From a virus, in the IMG/VR virus record IMGVR_UViG_3300046512_000378, positions 1 through 37,652 of that record: a stretch of 37,652 nt of DNA; one strand, 5' to 3'. Made by a program: the position numbers and the translations under genes. The notes beneath the pieces were generated by a model that saw only the letters and a program-made list of their open reading frames with translations, ran no database searches and was not told the DNA's origin. Of this stretch, positions 7,601-15,480 are shown piece after piece. How positions within the stretch are numbered: the stretch's first letter is position 1; the number at the start of each line of letters is the position of its first letter.

Positions 7601-9150
7601 GGCGCGGGCGGCGTCGTGGACTGGCCCAGCGCATAGGCGTGTTTGGAATAGGTTTCCGTCTGAGCGGCGAACGACACCTTGCCAGTGGCCGGATCCGGTG
7701 CGCGACGGGTGATGAGGATGGGCTGATTGGCCAGCCCCTCTTCCGGCACGTTAAGCAGGACAACGTCACCAGTCTTGAGGCCGATCCATTCCGGTCCGGT
7801 CGTGAAGGTGATTGGCCCTGCCTCGCGGCTATTGACGATGTCATAGGCCGCCAGCTGGCCCGGCTGCATGGCCGTCTCGCCAGAAAAGACCTGTACCAGC
7901 GGATAGTCGATTTCCTTGGTGCGCTGGCCTTTATCGGCCGTGACATATTCGGGAACCGTGATCGCGGTACCGGAGATGACCGACCAATCGCTGTCTTCAT
8001 CCACATAGCGCGGAATGACGCTGTTGAACCGATCGCGGCGGCTCTTGGTCGCTGCGATCGACAGACTGTCGAGCAGATGGCGGCTTTCGATGGTGGCGAT
8101 GGCGGTGCGCGGCGTCGACACCATGCAACCGATCATAGCTCCGGTCTTCGTCGGCCGCGCGCCACCGGCTTGTAGGATCCGCTTGAGCGTGTCCCACTTG
8201 CTGTCCGTCGTCCATTCGACCCCACCGACCTTCCAGGCGTTCGCATCGCAGACGTTCGCGCACTCGACAAAATCGCCGATGCGGATGGTCGATACCGGCG
8301 CGCCGATCCCGCATGTCCGCTTGCCGTTCTGCCAGCGACCGAGCGCCCAAGTCAGTGCATGAAGACCCGGATTCTGCGACCAGACATAGGTCGTCTCGTC
8401 CAGCGCGCGGCACGGACCAGAGCCGCCGGGATAAGTGCTGTCGAGGCGCGGATCATAGACGCGGACCCACTTGCCGATCCACGCGGGTTCCGGCGCGCCC
8501 GCGCCGTACATCTCGCCTTCTTTATTGTAACGCAGCGCCCACATGGCGTGCGTGATGCCGGACAGCCGATGCGGGGCCGACCATCCGGGCGCTGATCCAC
8601 CGCCCAGCGTAAGTGCGACAGCGCTAGCCTGCGGGCCGCCCATGTGGAGCTTCTGCCCCTGATAGTCGCGATAGTTACCGACGGCGTTGCCGCTGCCGTC
8701 GAAGGTCACCACCTCATTATCGATGGTGAACCGCTCGACCTGCTCGATCTGGCCGCCAATGCTGAGCATTGCGCCGAACCATAGCAGGTCATTGAATTTC
8801 GTGTAGCCAGGGCGCGTATTGGTATCGGCGAAGATGCGCAGGCCTGACATGCGCGTCCGGCCCATTGCATAGGGCAGACCGCTTTGCGGGTTCGTCTGGA
8901 AGGATGTGGCGCTGCCCTGATTGGACATGCCAGGCGCAGTCGCTGCCGACACGGCGGAAAGGACACCGGCAGCCAAACCGCCATAGGTGCCGATGGCGGC
9001 AAGCGTGGCGGCCGAGATGCCTGCAACACCGCCAGCGGCCGCCGCCGTGGTGGCGGTGGCCGCGACGGCGGGGGCAGCAAGGCCTGCCGTGGTAGCGACC
9101 AGCGCAACCGCCCCGACCACAAGTGCAGCCTTCCGCATGAAGCCGGACAT
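4624..9150 (-). CDS. Central tail tip protein J-like host specificity protein
   Basis: 1508 residues, the longest gene in the window. The N-terminus (1-70) is very hydrophobic and Ala/Gly-rich, as in many tail-hub proteins. Residues about 75-520 form the hub region typical of lambda J-like tip proteins. Around 535-640 is a fibronectin type III-like segment (PAPVSASWAAS...YQVRIGYRVEQ). From about 700 to 1330 the protein is a long, coil-like stalk of repeated Ala-rich motifs containing five near-identical 36-residue repeats. The C-terminus (1340-1508) is beta-rich and could carry the receptor-contact or fibre-docking domain. Its ATG overlaps the stop of the NlpC/P60-like gene by one base (TAATG). 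Confidence 0.9.
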   Translation of the reverse strand: MSGFMRKAALVVGAVALVATTAGLAAPAVAATATTAAAAGGVAGISAATLAAIGTYGGLAAGVLSAVSAATAPGMSNQGSATSFQTNPQSGLPYAMGRTRMSGLRIFADTNTRPGYTKFNDLLWFGAMLSIGGQIEQVERFTIDNEVVTFDGSGNAVGNYRDYQGQKLHMGGPQASAVALTLGGGSAPGWSAPHRLSGITHAMWALRYNKEGEMYGAGAPEPAWIGKWVRVYDPRLDSTYPGGSGPCRALDETTYVWSQNPGLHALTWALGRWQNGKRTCGIGAPVSTIRIGDFVECANVCDANAWKVGGVEWTTDSKWDTLKRILQAGGARPTKTGAMIGCMVSTPRTAIATIESRHLLDSLSIAATKSRRDRFNSVIPRYVDEDSDWSVISGTAITVPEYVTADKGQRTKEIDYPLVQVFSGETAMQPGQLAAYDIVNSREAGPITFTTGPEWIGLKTGDVVLLNVPEEGLANQPILITRRAPDPATGKVSFAAQTETYSKHAYALGQSTTPPAPFSLTPPDLKPPAPVSASWAASGTTTGEGLPAIIVVGESDMPSADAVLIDYRKVGDDDWNRAAIVSANAPVQHVIAPLESETGYQVRIGYRVEQIDGDFIILGAITGVGKLSGIEDGATVGGTIGVDIRIPEIPGIPAPPGLIRNDLLKLRKDGGLVYQPYGDPAVEIELGKIELPDIGAASESVWRQLDDAVDRLGHAVAQALTEASRTRETFRDAGVYVDPVTGTVKIAAVEQTAERVSEAYIRLSAAESAITLRATRTYVDSAIATAVLDPSQVPIFEGLDIRITSAELRLDGAEASINQKASVFDLNAQGARLSTAEQTIDALNGRIEQKVDTVDFTALGERVTSAETTLSALGDTAGITQAVIVARRLPIDVGKAQENTLLALLEGDAAKRGSISALASARQELTAGITDARTAIAVARQELIVRIGAADASALIETRLRIEGDQVLATQITNLTTSIDGQLAAFDQRIFSLVQNDNLITAGLAQTVSAVRGLGDDAAAAAETALMTLLTGDRTKREQAGAIAAARQELTVKINGDVEVVVQRVSALLARMGVAEASIVAEQLARVTADVAIASQLSQLGASLGTVDARVAAEELARATQYEALAASIQTLTAEIEDGDAALAAQAVLDRQARVSGDGVLAASIDQLRAEKNSDDAVLVAQANLDRQARVEGDSVIAASVDDLRALREDDLTAILANASVDRQARIDGDTALASSVDELRALRDDDISAILANASLDRQARIDGDTAVAASVDTLRAEKNSGDAALAAQANLDRQARIDGDGALAARQDTLTATVNDISGQVVEQAAVLVDLEGKVIAYFRVAATDPDGTTYLEIVRSNGTGVIVLGGNTKILGDVITPGSITAREIEANGVTRTFSATNSAAAVLSTEMADIVTFTVTMNRPGTIMVNAVHQLVFATGGAWEAELKVGTETLMSESGNIDHKSMLIGSFYASAPGNYVVHLRARRTAGAVSINAGGSVMLVHRTYA
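5179..5718 (-). repeat. Five tandem 108-bp repeats within the tail tip gene
   Basis: Five in-frame copies of a 36-residue unit, sharing the pattern (A/N)xxLDRQAR(V/I)xGDxxxAxSxDxLRA. All five keep the core DRQAR-x-x-GD. The copies alternate between two linker types, one with RAEKNS and one with RALR(E/D)DD. They make up part of the stalk between the hub and the C-terminal domain. Weaker relatives of the unit extend further towards the N-terminus. Confidence 0.85.
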
Positions 9151-9572
9151 TACAGGACGCTCCAGGCGATATCGGGCTTGACGTCGATGGCCACTAGGCC
9201 ATGATCGAGATAGTCCTCGTGGAAGCCCAGCACATGGTTGTTACCGGCATAGATGCCGATCGCGTCGATCCCGGCATGGCCTTCATTCATGATGAGGTCG
9301 CCCAGCAGCAGTCGCGAGTAGGGGATGCGGGACAGGCCGAGGCTATCGACCAGAGCAGGCAGGCTATCGAAACCCATGCGCGTGATTGCCCGGCGCGCGG
9401 TCAGCGCTGAGCCATAGGCGCCCGCCTTGCTGATCCTGATCGGGTAGCCGAGCTTCTTCAGGTGGAACGCGGCGACCTTAGCGCAGTCAACCTTGCCCCA
9501 CACGAAGGGGCGCCCGCGATAGCGCGCCATCGTCGCCTCGATCGCGGCGTGCCGCCGTTCGAGCGGGGTCAT
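9150..9572 (-). CDS. NlpC/P60-like tail protein (DUF6950 type)
   Basis: 140 residues. The motif FVWGKVDCAK places a Cys at position 30, in the setting of the catalytic Cys of NlpC/P60 peptidases. GDLIM at 91-95 and GIYAG at 106-110 match the following conserved strand. The usual His just before GIY is not in place (the sequence reads DAIGIYAG), and the nearest His is 99, so activity is uncertain. In this position, just before the tip protein, lambda carries gpK, a peptidoglycan hydrolase that helps cell-wall passage. It overlaps both neighbours (ATGA upstream, TAATG downstream). Confidence 0.82.
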   Translation of the reverse strand: MTPLERRHAAIEATMARYRGRPFVWGKVDCAKVAAFHLKKLGYPIRISKAGAYGSALTARRAITRMGFDSLPALVDSLGLSRIPYSRLLLGDLIMNEGHAGIDAIGIYAGNNHVLGFHEDYLDHGLVAIDVKPDIAWSVL

Positions 9573-10213
9573 CGCGCTTGGCTCCAGGCCGCAAGGGCGG
9601 AACTGGCGGCATCAATGCCGGTGCGCGTTGTCATCCGCCCCTTTGGTGGCTTCACGCCCCAATAGAGATTGACGTCGGTTCCCGTCATATATTCAAGCCC
9701 CAATTCCCCCGGCCAGATCGATTGATGCCAACCATTGGAGGCGCGCTGACCTTCCTCGACCTCGAACAGGCGTTCGAACACGCTGACGATCGAGAACTCG
9801 ATGGTGCGTTCGCCACGTTCGCTGACACCGATAACCGGGACATCGATCTCGCCGAGGAACAGGATTTCCGGCGTGCCGATGACCGCGCCGCTCGCGCTGT
9901 CCACCGCACCGACCAAGATGGTGGCGACGCTGCCCTGCATGTTGGGGTGCGACAGGACGGCGGCGGCGCTGACGTCCGGCGGAAACAGCGTCACAGTCAC
10001 TTCGGGCGCGCTGTCTTCCATGTCCTCATCCATTTCGGACAGGGCGGCGATCGTCCCGAACGTTTCGTCTTTGCCGCGATAGATCTCAGTACCGATCTGC
10101 AACACGGCCGAGCCGTCGAGTAGGCGCAGCGTGTAATCCGGCAATTCGATCTTGAGCGCGCCAAACAGAAGAGGCGCGGGCGCGGAGAGCGCGTTCCTAA
10201 GTGCTGCGTCCAA
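9569..10213 (-). CDS. Minor tail protein of the tip assembly (gpL position)
   Basis: 214 residues, starting at TTG (10213): an in-frame TGA lies a short way upstream and GAGG lies 6 bases before the TTG. It is beta-rich, with EIYRGKDETFGTIAALSEMDED and WHQSIWPGELGLEYM as striking segments. In order it comes after the distal tail-like protein and before the NlpC/P60-like protein, where siphophages encode the gpL/BR0599-type tip component that connects the tube to the hub. The family assignment rests mostly on position. The gene upstream on this strand lies 450 bp away because a plus-strand gene has been inserted between them. Confidence 0.68.
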   Translation of the reverse strand: MDAALRNALSAPAPLLFGALKIELPDYTLRLLDGSAVLQIGTEIYRGKDETFGTIAALSEMDEDMEDSAPEVTVTLFPPDVSAAAVLSHPNMQGSVATILVGAVDSASGAVIGTPEILFLGEIDVPVIGVSERGERTIEFSIVSVFERLFEVEEGQRASNGWHQSIWPGELGLEYMTGTDVNLYWGVKPPKGRMTTRTGIDAASSALAAWSQAR

Positions 10214-10288
10214 TGGGTGCCTCGCTGGCGGGTTTGACTCGACTCATCGCGCCTGCGCCTATGGCGAGCGGATCGTGGAGAATCTGGA

Positions 10289-10657
10289 ATGGAACTGGAA
10301 GTTGCAGGCATTGCTCACTTGGAAGCATCGCCTGAAGAGAATGTGGTGCGGATCGCCGTCGCCAACCCGGAGGGCCAGGGCATCATGCTTAAATTGACGC
10401 TGCCGGTCCTAATTCAGGTGATATCGGCTCTCGCAAAAGAGGGTGGGGTCTTGACGCGCGCAAAGCCGGATCCAGACTTGGAATTTCTGTTTTCGGCGAC
10501 AGAGTGCGAACTGGCAGTCACGGACGCTGGCGATCCGATCCTGGTGCTTTTGGCGGAAGGTGGTCTGGAGGTTCCGCTGCTGCTGAAAACCGACGCCCTA
10601 ACCTCGTTATTCTCTGCTCTGGCCCAGTTACAAAAGGGATCAGGATTTTTCCACTGA
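10289..10657 (+). CDS. Plus-strand moron-like gene in the tail cassette
   Basis: 122 residues with no signal peptide or membrane span, beta-rich at both ends with a hydrophobic helix at about 36-48 (LPVLIQVISALAK). GGAG lies 8 bases before the ATG. TTGACT at 10234-10239 could be a -35 element, but no good -10 follows. The gene is divergent from the gpL-like gene (75 bp between starts), and its stop lies 6 bp from the stop of the distal-tail gene. It thus fills exactly the only large gap in the tail genes. Not recognised as any family. It is a candidate lysogenic-conversion or superinfection gene by position only. Confidence 0.72.
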   Translation: MELEVAGIAHLEASPEENVVRIAVANPEGQGIMLKLTLPVLIQVISALAKEGGVLTRAKPDPDLEFLFSATECELAVTDAGDPILVLLAEGGLEVPLLLKTDALTSLFSALAQLQKGSGFFH

Positions 10658-10663
10658 AGTCGA

Positions 10664-11266
10664 TCATGCGCCCTCCGACAGGGTGAAGCTGAAGCTGGCA
10701 AGCCGGTCGACGCTGATTTGCCAGGACAGTTCTTCGCCGGGCGACACAAGGCCTTCGATCATCGGCGGCGCGATCTCCACGACGTCATTGTTCGACAGGT
10801 TGGTTCGCAGCATCGGCCAGATGTTCGCGTTGAGCGTGCCATCGGTGCCGACGGTGCCGTCTGCGGCGAAGATATGAAGATAGCGGCGGGCGCCATGGAC
10901 GATGGATAGGAACTGCCCCTCCTTCGCCTGATACCCCGCCGCCATGCCCTTGAACGGGACGGCAGTTCCCGAGACGATCGCAGCGGCGATGCGCGCCGCG
11001 CCAGGCGCGCCGGTGTCGAAGTCTGGCTGCATCCACTCCATGCGCAACCGATCTTCCCGCGCGCGCAGCAGGCGGGACTGGATGATCAGGGCGTCGCTGC
11101 GCGTCTGGGCAGGCGGCAAGGTGATACGGACGCCAAACCGCGTCCCCAGACGATTGATGCGCTGTTCGGGGCCGCCGAGAAAAGGCGTCAGCACCGTGCC
11201 GAAGTCGCGAAGGAAGGGGGTGGCACCATTCGGCACCACCCAATCGGGCATAACAATGACGGCCAT
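10664..11266 (-). CDS. Distal tail protein-like minor tail protein
   Basis: 200 residues. It follows the tape measure directly (stop and start are 2 bases apart), where siphophages place gpM or Dit-type proteins that close the tube and nucleate the tip. The sequence is beta-rich, begins MAVIVMPDWVVPNGATPFLR, and has a C-terminal half with WQISVDRLASFSFTLSE. No named domain could be fixed from sequence alone. The assignment to the tip complex is from gene order. Confidence 0.68.
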   Translation of the reverse strand: MAVIVMPDWVVPNGATPFLRDFGTVLTPFLGGPEQRINRLGTRFGVRITLPPAQTRSDALIIQSRLLRAREDRLRMEWMQPDFDTGAPGAARIAAAIVSGTAVPFKGMAAGYQAKEGQFLSIVHGARRYLHIFAADGTVGTDGTLNANIWPMLRTNLSNNDVVEIAPPMIEGLVSPGEELSWQISVDRLASFSFTLSEGA

Positions 11267-11268
11267 GA

Positions 11269-14200
11269 TTACCTTCCGGGGATGCGGCGGCGCGCGGCGC
11301 GGGTGGCATCGCTGCCAGCGGCAGAGCGGGCCTGCAGGCCCGATGCGACCGACATCGGAGCCGCGACACTTGCTGCACGCTGGTCGACCACCACATCGAA
11401 ATACGGAGACGGCACGATGTGCGCGATGCCTCCACCGCCGCCACTATCGGTCGCACGCCGGACATCGACCGTCTCGCCTGCAGTTCCCCAAAATTGCACG
11501 AGGTTGGTGTCGATGCCCGGCTTGCCGCCAATTTCAAAACTGCCACCCGTCGCGAAGCCCGGCAGGTTCTTGGGGATGGCGAGCGAATTGGACAGCCCAT
11601 CCAGATAAGATTGCGACGAGGCGCTGACACCACCTAATTTGCTGCCGCCGAAGATCGAACCAACACCACCAAGGATCGAGGCAAATAGTCCGCCGCCGCT
11701 CTTGCCTGTAGCGCCTCCCTGCTGCCCCAACGCTTGGCGGAACAAATTGAACAGCATGTCCGAGAGGCTGTTAAGCGCCTCTTCCATGCCGCGCGATACC
11801 TGATCCCGCCACCAATTTTTGGCAAAGCCGCCGAGATCGCCATCGAGCGCGGCGCGCATCCCGTTCTGGAATACATTGCGCCACTGGCCCTGTTGCCGAG
11901 CGCTTTCTTCCTCATCGAGTTCGCGGGCTGCGCGATCGCGGGCATCGTCTTCTGTGACCTTGCCTTCGCCATCCCGGTAGTATTGCTCTGTGCGACGGGC
12001 CTGTTCGGCGGCACGCTCGGCACGTCGCTGCGCCGCGTCCGTGTCTCCGCGAAGGCGTGACAGTTCAGCGGACCGATCAAGAGCTTGTTGGGCCGCAATT
12101 TTAGCGGCGGCGTCGGCCCGCGCGATGTCGATCTGTACCAGATCCTCACCCGCGCGCTTCTGTGCCTCCAGATGCGCTAGCCCCTTTCCCTGCCAGAACG
12201 TCGTGCGTTCTTCGAGATAGGCCTTGTCCGCCGCGAAGCGTGCCATCTGCTCATCGCCACGGATCTCAGCCAGCTGTTGGTTCAGGGCATTTTCGCCCTG
12301 GGCAATCTCGCGGGCGTTGAACTCCGCTTCAGCAGCCTTGATTTCGGCGATGTCCTTGGCGGCGGCCACGCGTGCAGCTGCGTTCGACAGGCCAGCATCT
12401 TCATAGTCGCGCTGACGCTGAAGGATATCGAGCTTGTCCTGCAAGCGGCGCATCTCATCCTTGTCGTCACGAGCGCGGGCGACTGCCATCTGCTGCTCAA
12501 GAGACATCTGCTCGCGGCGGTCCGCGAGCTCCTTGGCAGACAGGCCGGTCGCTTTGGTCTTTTTGTTCGCGTCGGCATCATCGAAGTTGAGATCGATGGT
12601 TCCAAACTCAGGGGTGGCGATCGATCGGCTATAACCTTCGACCGTCTTGGCAAGAACATCCAGCGCTTTCGCCCGCTCGAGAAGGTCTGCCTCCGCCTGG
12701 TCTACGGCGACGTTGCGCTTCGCGCCTGGCAGGTATCCGAAGCGAGCGACAGATGATCCTTCCTGCCCAGCCGACTTCATCTTGGCTCGAGCTAGCTCAG
12801 CCTTTGCCGCCTGCACATCCGCTCTTGCTGTTGCCATGGCTTGTAGTTCTGCGGCCCGATCCGCCTTCATCTTATCAATGATTGCTTTACGCGCGGCCCC
12901 AGTGGCGGCCACCAGCCCAAGCGCTGCGGCCTGCTGCTTCTCATACGCAGCTGTTGCCTTTTCCGTGGCCTGCTTTGCCGCGGCTGATGCGGTAGATGCC
13001 CGAGTCATCCACAACACCAACAGCGTGATACCGACGACGACAAGTCCGATCCATCCGGCCGAGGCCGTCATGGCCACACCGAATGCACGGAGAGCGATAC
13101 TAGCGCCTGATAGCGCAACGACGGCTCTGCCGATCAAGGCAATGAGCGTCCCAAGCGGGTTTATCAGCGCAGAAAGGACCACCCCCACGGCACCAAAACT
13201 GCCACGAAGTAGGATCAAAGGTGCAATCAGCTTCACGACTGCCATCGTCGCCAGAATCATCGGGCCGATCGCGGCGGTGACCCCCCATATCGCAACCACA
13301 ACCTGATGAATGATTGGCGGCAAATCCGCGAACCATCGCACGGCGCCTGCCAGAGCGTCTTGCACAGCGGTGAAGGCAGCGAGAATGCCAGTAGCCCCAA
13401 GGACAATCTTCAATTGTTCGAACGCGCCTGACAGCCGGTTCGAGGATTCCTCAACCCCCTGCAATTGGATCGACAGCTTTTCACCCGCGTCCGTCCGTCC
13501 AATCGTGTTCTGCAATTCCTCGAATGATTTTCCGCCTAGCCTCATCAAGCCGATGGCTGTGCGCATGGCGTCGGCACCGAAAATTTCCGTCAGCACCTTT
13601 GTGCGGGACCGGTCAGACAGGTTTCCCAACTTCTCGCGCAGCATCTCAGAAATATCCGCGAGATCTTTCATCTTTCCGGTAGCGTCGTAGAAATCGAGGC
13701 CCAGCTGCTTCATCATTGCCGCAGCCTCTTTGGACTTGGGCGTCAAAGTGGTGATGAAAGTCTTGAAACTAGTGCCGGCATCCGAGCCGCTGCCAAATAG
13801 CGCTGCCGTCCCCGCCAGTGCCGTATTGAAGTCCTCGAAGCTAACACCCGCTGCGCCTGCAACGCCGCCGCCTTGGGCGATCGCATCCTTGAAATCATTG
13901 AAGCCGAGCTTGGAGGCGTCCAGCGAGCCTGTTACCTGATTGACGACACCTTCGAGATCGCTAGCCGATTTCCCAAACTGAGCCATGACGTCGGTGACCA
14001 GCGCCGCTGACTGGCCGAGATCCGCCGCGTTGGCCGCCGCAAGCCGCAAGGTTTGCGCCAGGCCGCCGCCGAGAATATCGCGTGAGGACATGCCTGCCAG
14101 AGCAAGCGTTTCAATGCCGTCAGCTGCATCCTTAGCACTTCGTCCCACGGTTGGGCCAAGCTCTTGTGCCGCTTTGGAAAGCTCGTGCAACTGATCGCCG

Positions 14201-14478
14201 CTGATACCGCGCAAAGCCGCATGAACATTATTCATCGACTTTTCGAAAGCGCCCGCACCTCGCTTAGATACGATAGCCATACCAGCGAACGGCGCCGTAA
14301 TCCCGGCCGTCAATCCGAGCGCTACGTTGCGGATCGATCCTTCAAGTTCCTTGAACTGGCGCATCACCTCCTTCGAAAAGTCTGCCAATACCTCGCGGGC
14401 ATCTTCGAAGCCGTCAAACCAACCACGGACATCCAGCCCAAGTTCGCCGTGCATGCCGCCGATTTTCATGTCATCCAT
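11269..14478 (-). CDS. Tail tape measure protein
   Basis: 1069 residues from the ATG at 14478, which has GAGG 5 bases upstream; a GTG at 14484 is the longer alternative. It sets tail length and carries DNA-ejection functions. Residues 75-330 form the conserved phage tape-measure core (AFEKSMNNVHAALRGIS, GVSFEDFNTALAG). Residues about 355-500 hold several long hydrophobic stretches likely to insert in the host membrane. Residues 505-850 are an extended charged coiled coil rich in Ala, Glu, Lys and Arg. The C-terminus is Gly-rich (GGATGKSGGGLFASILGG). It lies between the tail chaperones and the distal tail gene as expected. Confidence 0.95.
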   Translation of the reverse strand: MDDMKIGGMHGELGLDVRGWFDGFEDAREVLADFSKEVMRQFKELEGSIRNVALGLTAGITAPFAGMAIVSKRGAGAFEKSMNNVHAALRGISGDQLHELSKAAQELGPTVGRSAKDAADGIETLALAGMSSRDILGGGLAQTLRLAAANAADLGQSAALVTDVMAQFGKSASDLEGVVNQVTGSLDASKLGFNDFKDAIAQGGGVAGAAGVSFEDFNTALAGTAALFGSGSDAGTSFKTFITTLTPKSKEAAAMMKQLGLDFYDATGKMKDLADISEMLREKLGNLSDRSRTKVLTEIFGADAMRTAIGLMRLGGKSFEELQNTIGRTDAGEKLSIQLQGVEESSNRLSGAFEQLKIVLGATGILAAFTAVQDALAGAVRWFADLPPIIHQVVVAIWGVTAAIGPMILATMAVVKLIAPLILLRGSFGAVGVVLSALINPLGTLIALIGRAVVALSGASIALRAFGVAMTASAGWIGLVVVGITLLVLWMTRASTASAAAKQATEKATAAYEKQQAAALGLVAATGAARKAIIDKMKADRAAELQAMATARADVQAAKAELARAKMKSAGQEGSSVARFGYLPGAKRNVAVDQAEADLLERAKALDVLAKTVEGYSRSIATPEFGTIDLNFDDADANKKTKATGLSAKELADRREQMSLEQQMAVARARDDKDEMRRLQDKLDILQRQRDYEDAGLSNAAARVAAAKDIAEIKAAEAEFNAREIAQGENALNQQLAEIRGDEQMARFAADKAYLEERTTFWQGKGLAHLEAQKRAGEDLVQIDIARADAAAKIAAQQALDRSAELSRLRGDTDAAQRRAERAAEQARRTEQYYRDGEGKVTEDDARDRAARELDEEESARQQGQWRNVFQNGMRAALDGDLGGFAKNWWRDQVSRGMEEALNSLSDMLFNLFRQALGQQGGATGKSGGGLFASILGGVGSIFGGSKLGGVSASSQSYLDGLSNSLAIPKNLPGFATGGSFEIGGKPGIDTNLVQFWGTAGETVDVRRATDSGGGGGIAHIVPSPYFDVVVDQRAASVAAPMSVASGLQARSAAGSDATRAARRRIPGR

Positions 14479-14505
14479 GCGCACCTCGGAGATGAAGGGG
14501 TTTTT

Positions 14506-14826
14506 ATGCCGGTGGTGGCGACAGGGATGACGTGGAAAGCCACGCTAGAGGGCGGAACCATAACGATCGAATCTGGGCCGCTGGCAGGCGGTTCGAGTGA
14601 TCGTTGGGATATTTCGGTCAGCCAAATTACCGGCGTTAAGTTTGAGAAGGCTGGCTGGCTCAAGTGGGGAAAGTTGACACTGCTAGGCCCAGATCTTCAT
14701 CATCCGTTACGTCACCTATGGATGAAAGAACCGAACGTGCTGGATTTCACGAGGCATGAACAACCTCAGTTTGTGGCGCTTCGCGACGCGATCGCGGAAG
14801 CTATGAGGATCAGGCCACCTTCCTGA
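14506..14826 (+). CDS. Plus-strand PH-like (DUF4429-type) moron gene
   Basis: 106 residues. AAGGGG lies 5 bases before the ATG at 14506. The pattern WKATLEGGTITIES... ISVSQITGVKFEKAG... GKLTLLG, then DFTRHEQPQFVALRDAIAEAM is that of small bacterial PH-like domains (DUF4429 type): seven strands closed by a C-terminal helix. It is divergent from the tape measure (27 bp between starts), and its last 17 bases overlap the end of the tail-chaperone T frame on the other strand. Like the genes at 2905 and 10289 it is an opposite-strand insertion in the structural cassette. The function of the domain in phages is unknown. Confidence 0.75.
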   Translation: MPVVATGMTWKATLEGGTITIESGPLAGGSSDRWDISVSQITGVKFEKAGWLKWGKLTLLGPDLHHPLRHLWMKEPNVLDFTRHEQPQFVALRDAIAEAMRIRPPS

Positions 14827-15148
14827 TTGTAATTGGCGCTCCTGCCGCCTTCATGTCCTGGAACGCAGCAAGCATGGCATCGGTCGATTGCTTCTGCTCA
14901 GGTACCGCTGGTTTCAGCAGACTATCCAAAGATGGTAGATGCTGACTTTTAGGATAGCGGCCGAGATTGACGACCAAGCGGGCCTGGTAAGTCAGTGCCG
15001 CAATTTCAGCCTTTCTGTGCGCCGTATAACCATCAAGCGCGGCCTTGAGCGTGCGGGGCGTCTGACGCCAGAACGCATCTGGATCATGCCCCGCTTGCAC
15101 CCACAGCGTCAGGAGGGCGATCCAGTCCCAGCCCTTTTTCGTGGAGCC
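14810..15148 (-). CDS. Tail assembly chaperone, T frame (made by -1 shift)
   Basis: 112 codons in the -1 frame relative to the G gene. The open stretch has no good start of its own, only a GTG at 15100 without a ribosome site. The conserved sequence starts earlier, with WDWIALLTLW then FWRQTPRTLKAAL, which matches the phage tail assembly chaperone pattern (W...FW..TP.EL). Slippage at 15148-15154 would join it to the first 111 residues of G to give a 223-residue GT protein. In lambda, GT binds the tape measure and loads tail-tube subunits. The end of this frame overlaps the plus-strand gene at 14506-14826 by 17 bp. Confidence 0.8.
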   Translation of the reverse strand, partial: GSTKKGWDWIALLTLWVQAGHDPDAFWRQTPRTLKAALDGYTAHRKAEIAALTYQARLVVNLGRYPKSQHLPSLDSLLKPAVPEQKQSTDAMLAAFQDMKAAGAPITIRKVA

Positions 15149-15480
15149 TTTCCCTCCGCACCCGCTTTATCGCCCGATGGCGCGGGCATCGCAGCCTTGA
15201 GTGCGCGAGCGAGCGCGTCCTTCATGACATCAAGTCCGGCGTCGGACATGATCTCGCCCGCTTCCTTGATCGCCGTCTGCGGATGATGCGCCTGCAAACC
15301 GGCGCAGAAGATTGACCGGAGCAGCTTGAAGCTGGGTTTGTCCTGGATCTGGTCGACCAGTTCGGCGACGGCAAGGCCCGTCTCGTCTTCCAGCTCGCAA
15401 AAGGTGTTGATGTCGAACACCAGGGTGAATTCGGAAGCGCCTGCCTTGAAGGACGCCTGTCCACGAAGCGGATTAGCCAC
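15109..15480 (-). CDS. Tail assembly chaperone G
   Basis: 123 residues when terminated in the zero frame. Residues 1-75 (FKAGASEFTLVFDINTFCELEDETG...) fit the GTA/phage tail-assembly chaperone fold, and the Lys/Ala-rich C-terminus is encoded over the slippery site. It coats the tape measure before tube assembly together with the frameshift product GT. Its start overlaps the tail-tube gene by 8 bp. The zero-frame stop TGA at 15109-15111 comes 12 codons after the slippery heptamer. Confidence 0.85.
   Translation of the reverse strand: MANPLRGQASFKAGASEFTLVFDINTFCELEDETGLAVAELVDQIQDKPSFKLLRSIFCAGLQAHHPQTAIKEAGEIMSDAGLDVMKDALARALKAAMPAPSGDKAGAEGKAPRKRAGTGSPS
15148..15154 (-). promoter_or_regulatory. 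Slippery heptamer G GGA AAG for -1 frameshift
   Basis: On the minus strand the zero-frame codons read GAG GGA AAG. The heptamer is GGGAAAG, identical to the lambda G/T slippery site, and is phased correctly (X XXY YYZ). A -1 slip continues as GGC TCC ACG AAA AAG into the T frame. The T frame is open only from a TAA shortly upstream of this site, so the shift must occur in a window of about 55 bases. Confidence 0.8.

Noticed and set aside
7384-8175. A 263-codon plus-strand open frame within the tail tip gene
   Set aside because: Antisense shadow of a gene with clear domain structure. Composition is Arg/Gly/His-rich as typical for such shadows.
15100-15102. GTG as an independent start for the T chaperone frame
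   Set aside because: No ribosome site, and conserved residues (WDWIALLTLW) lie upstream of it. The frameshift route explains the gene better.
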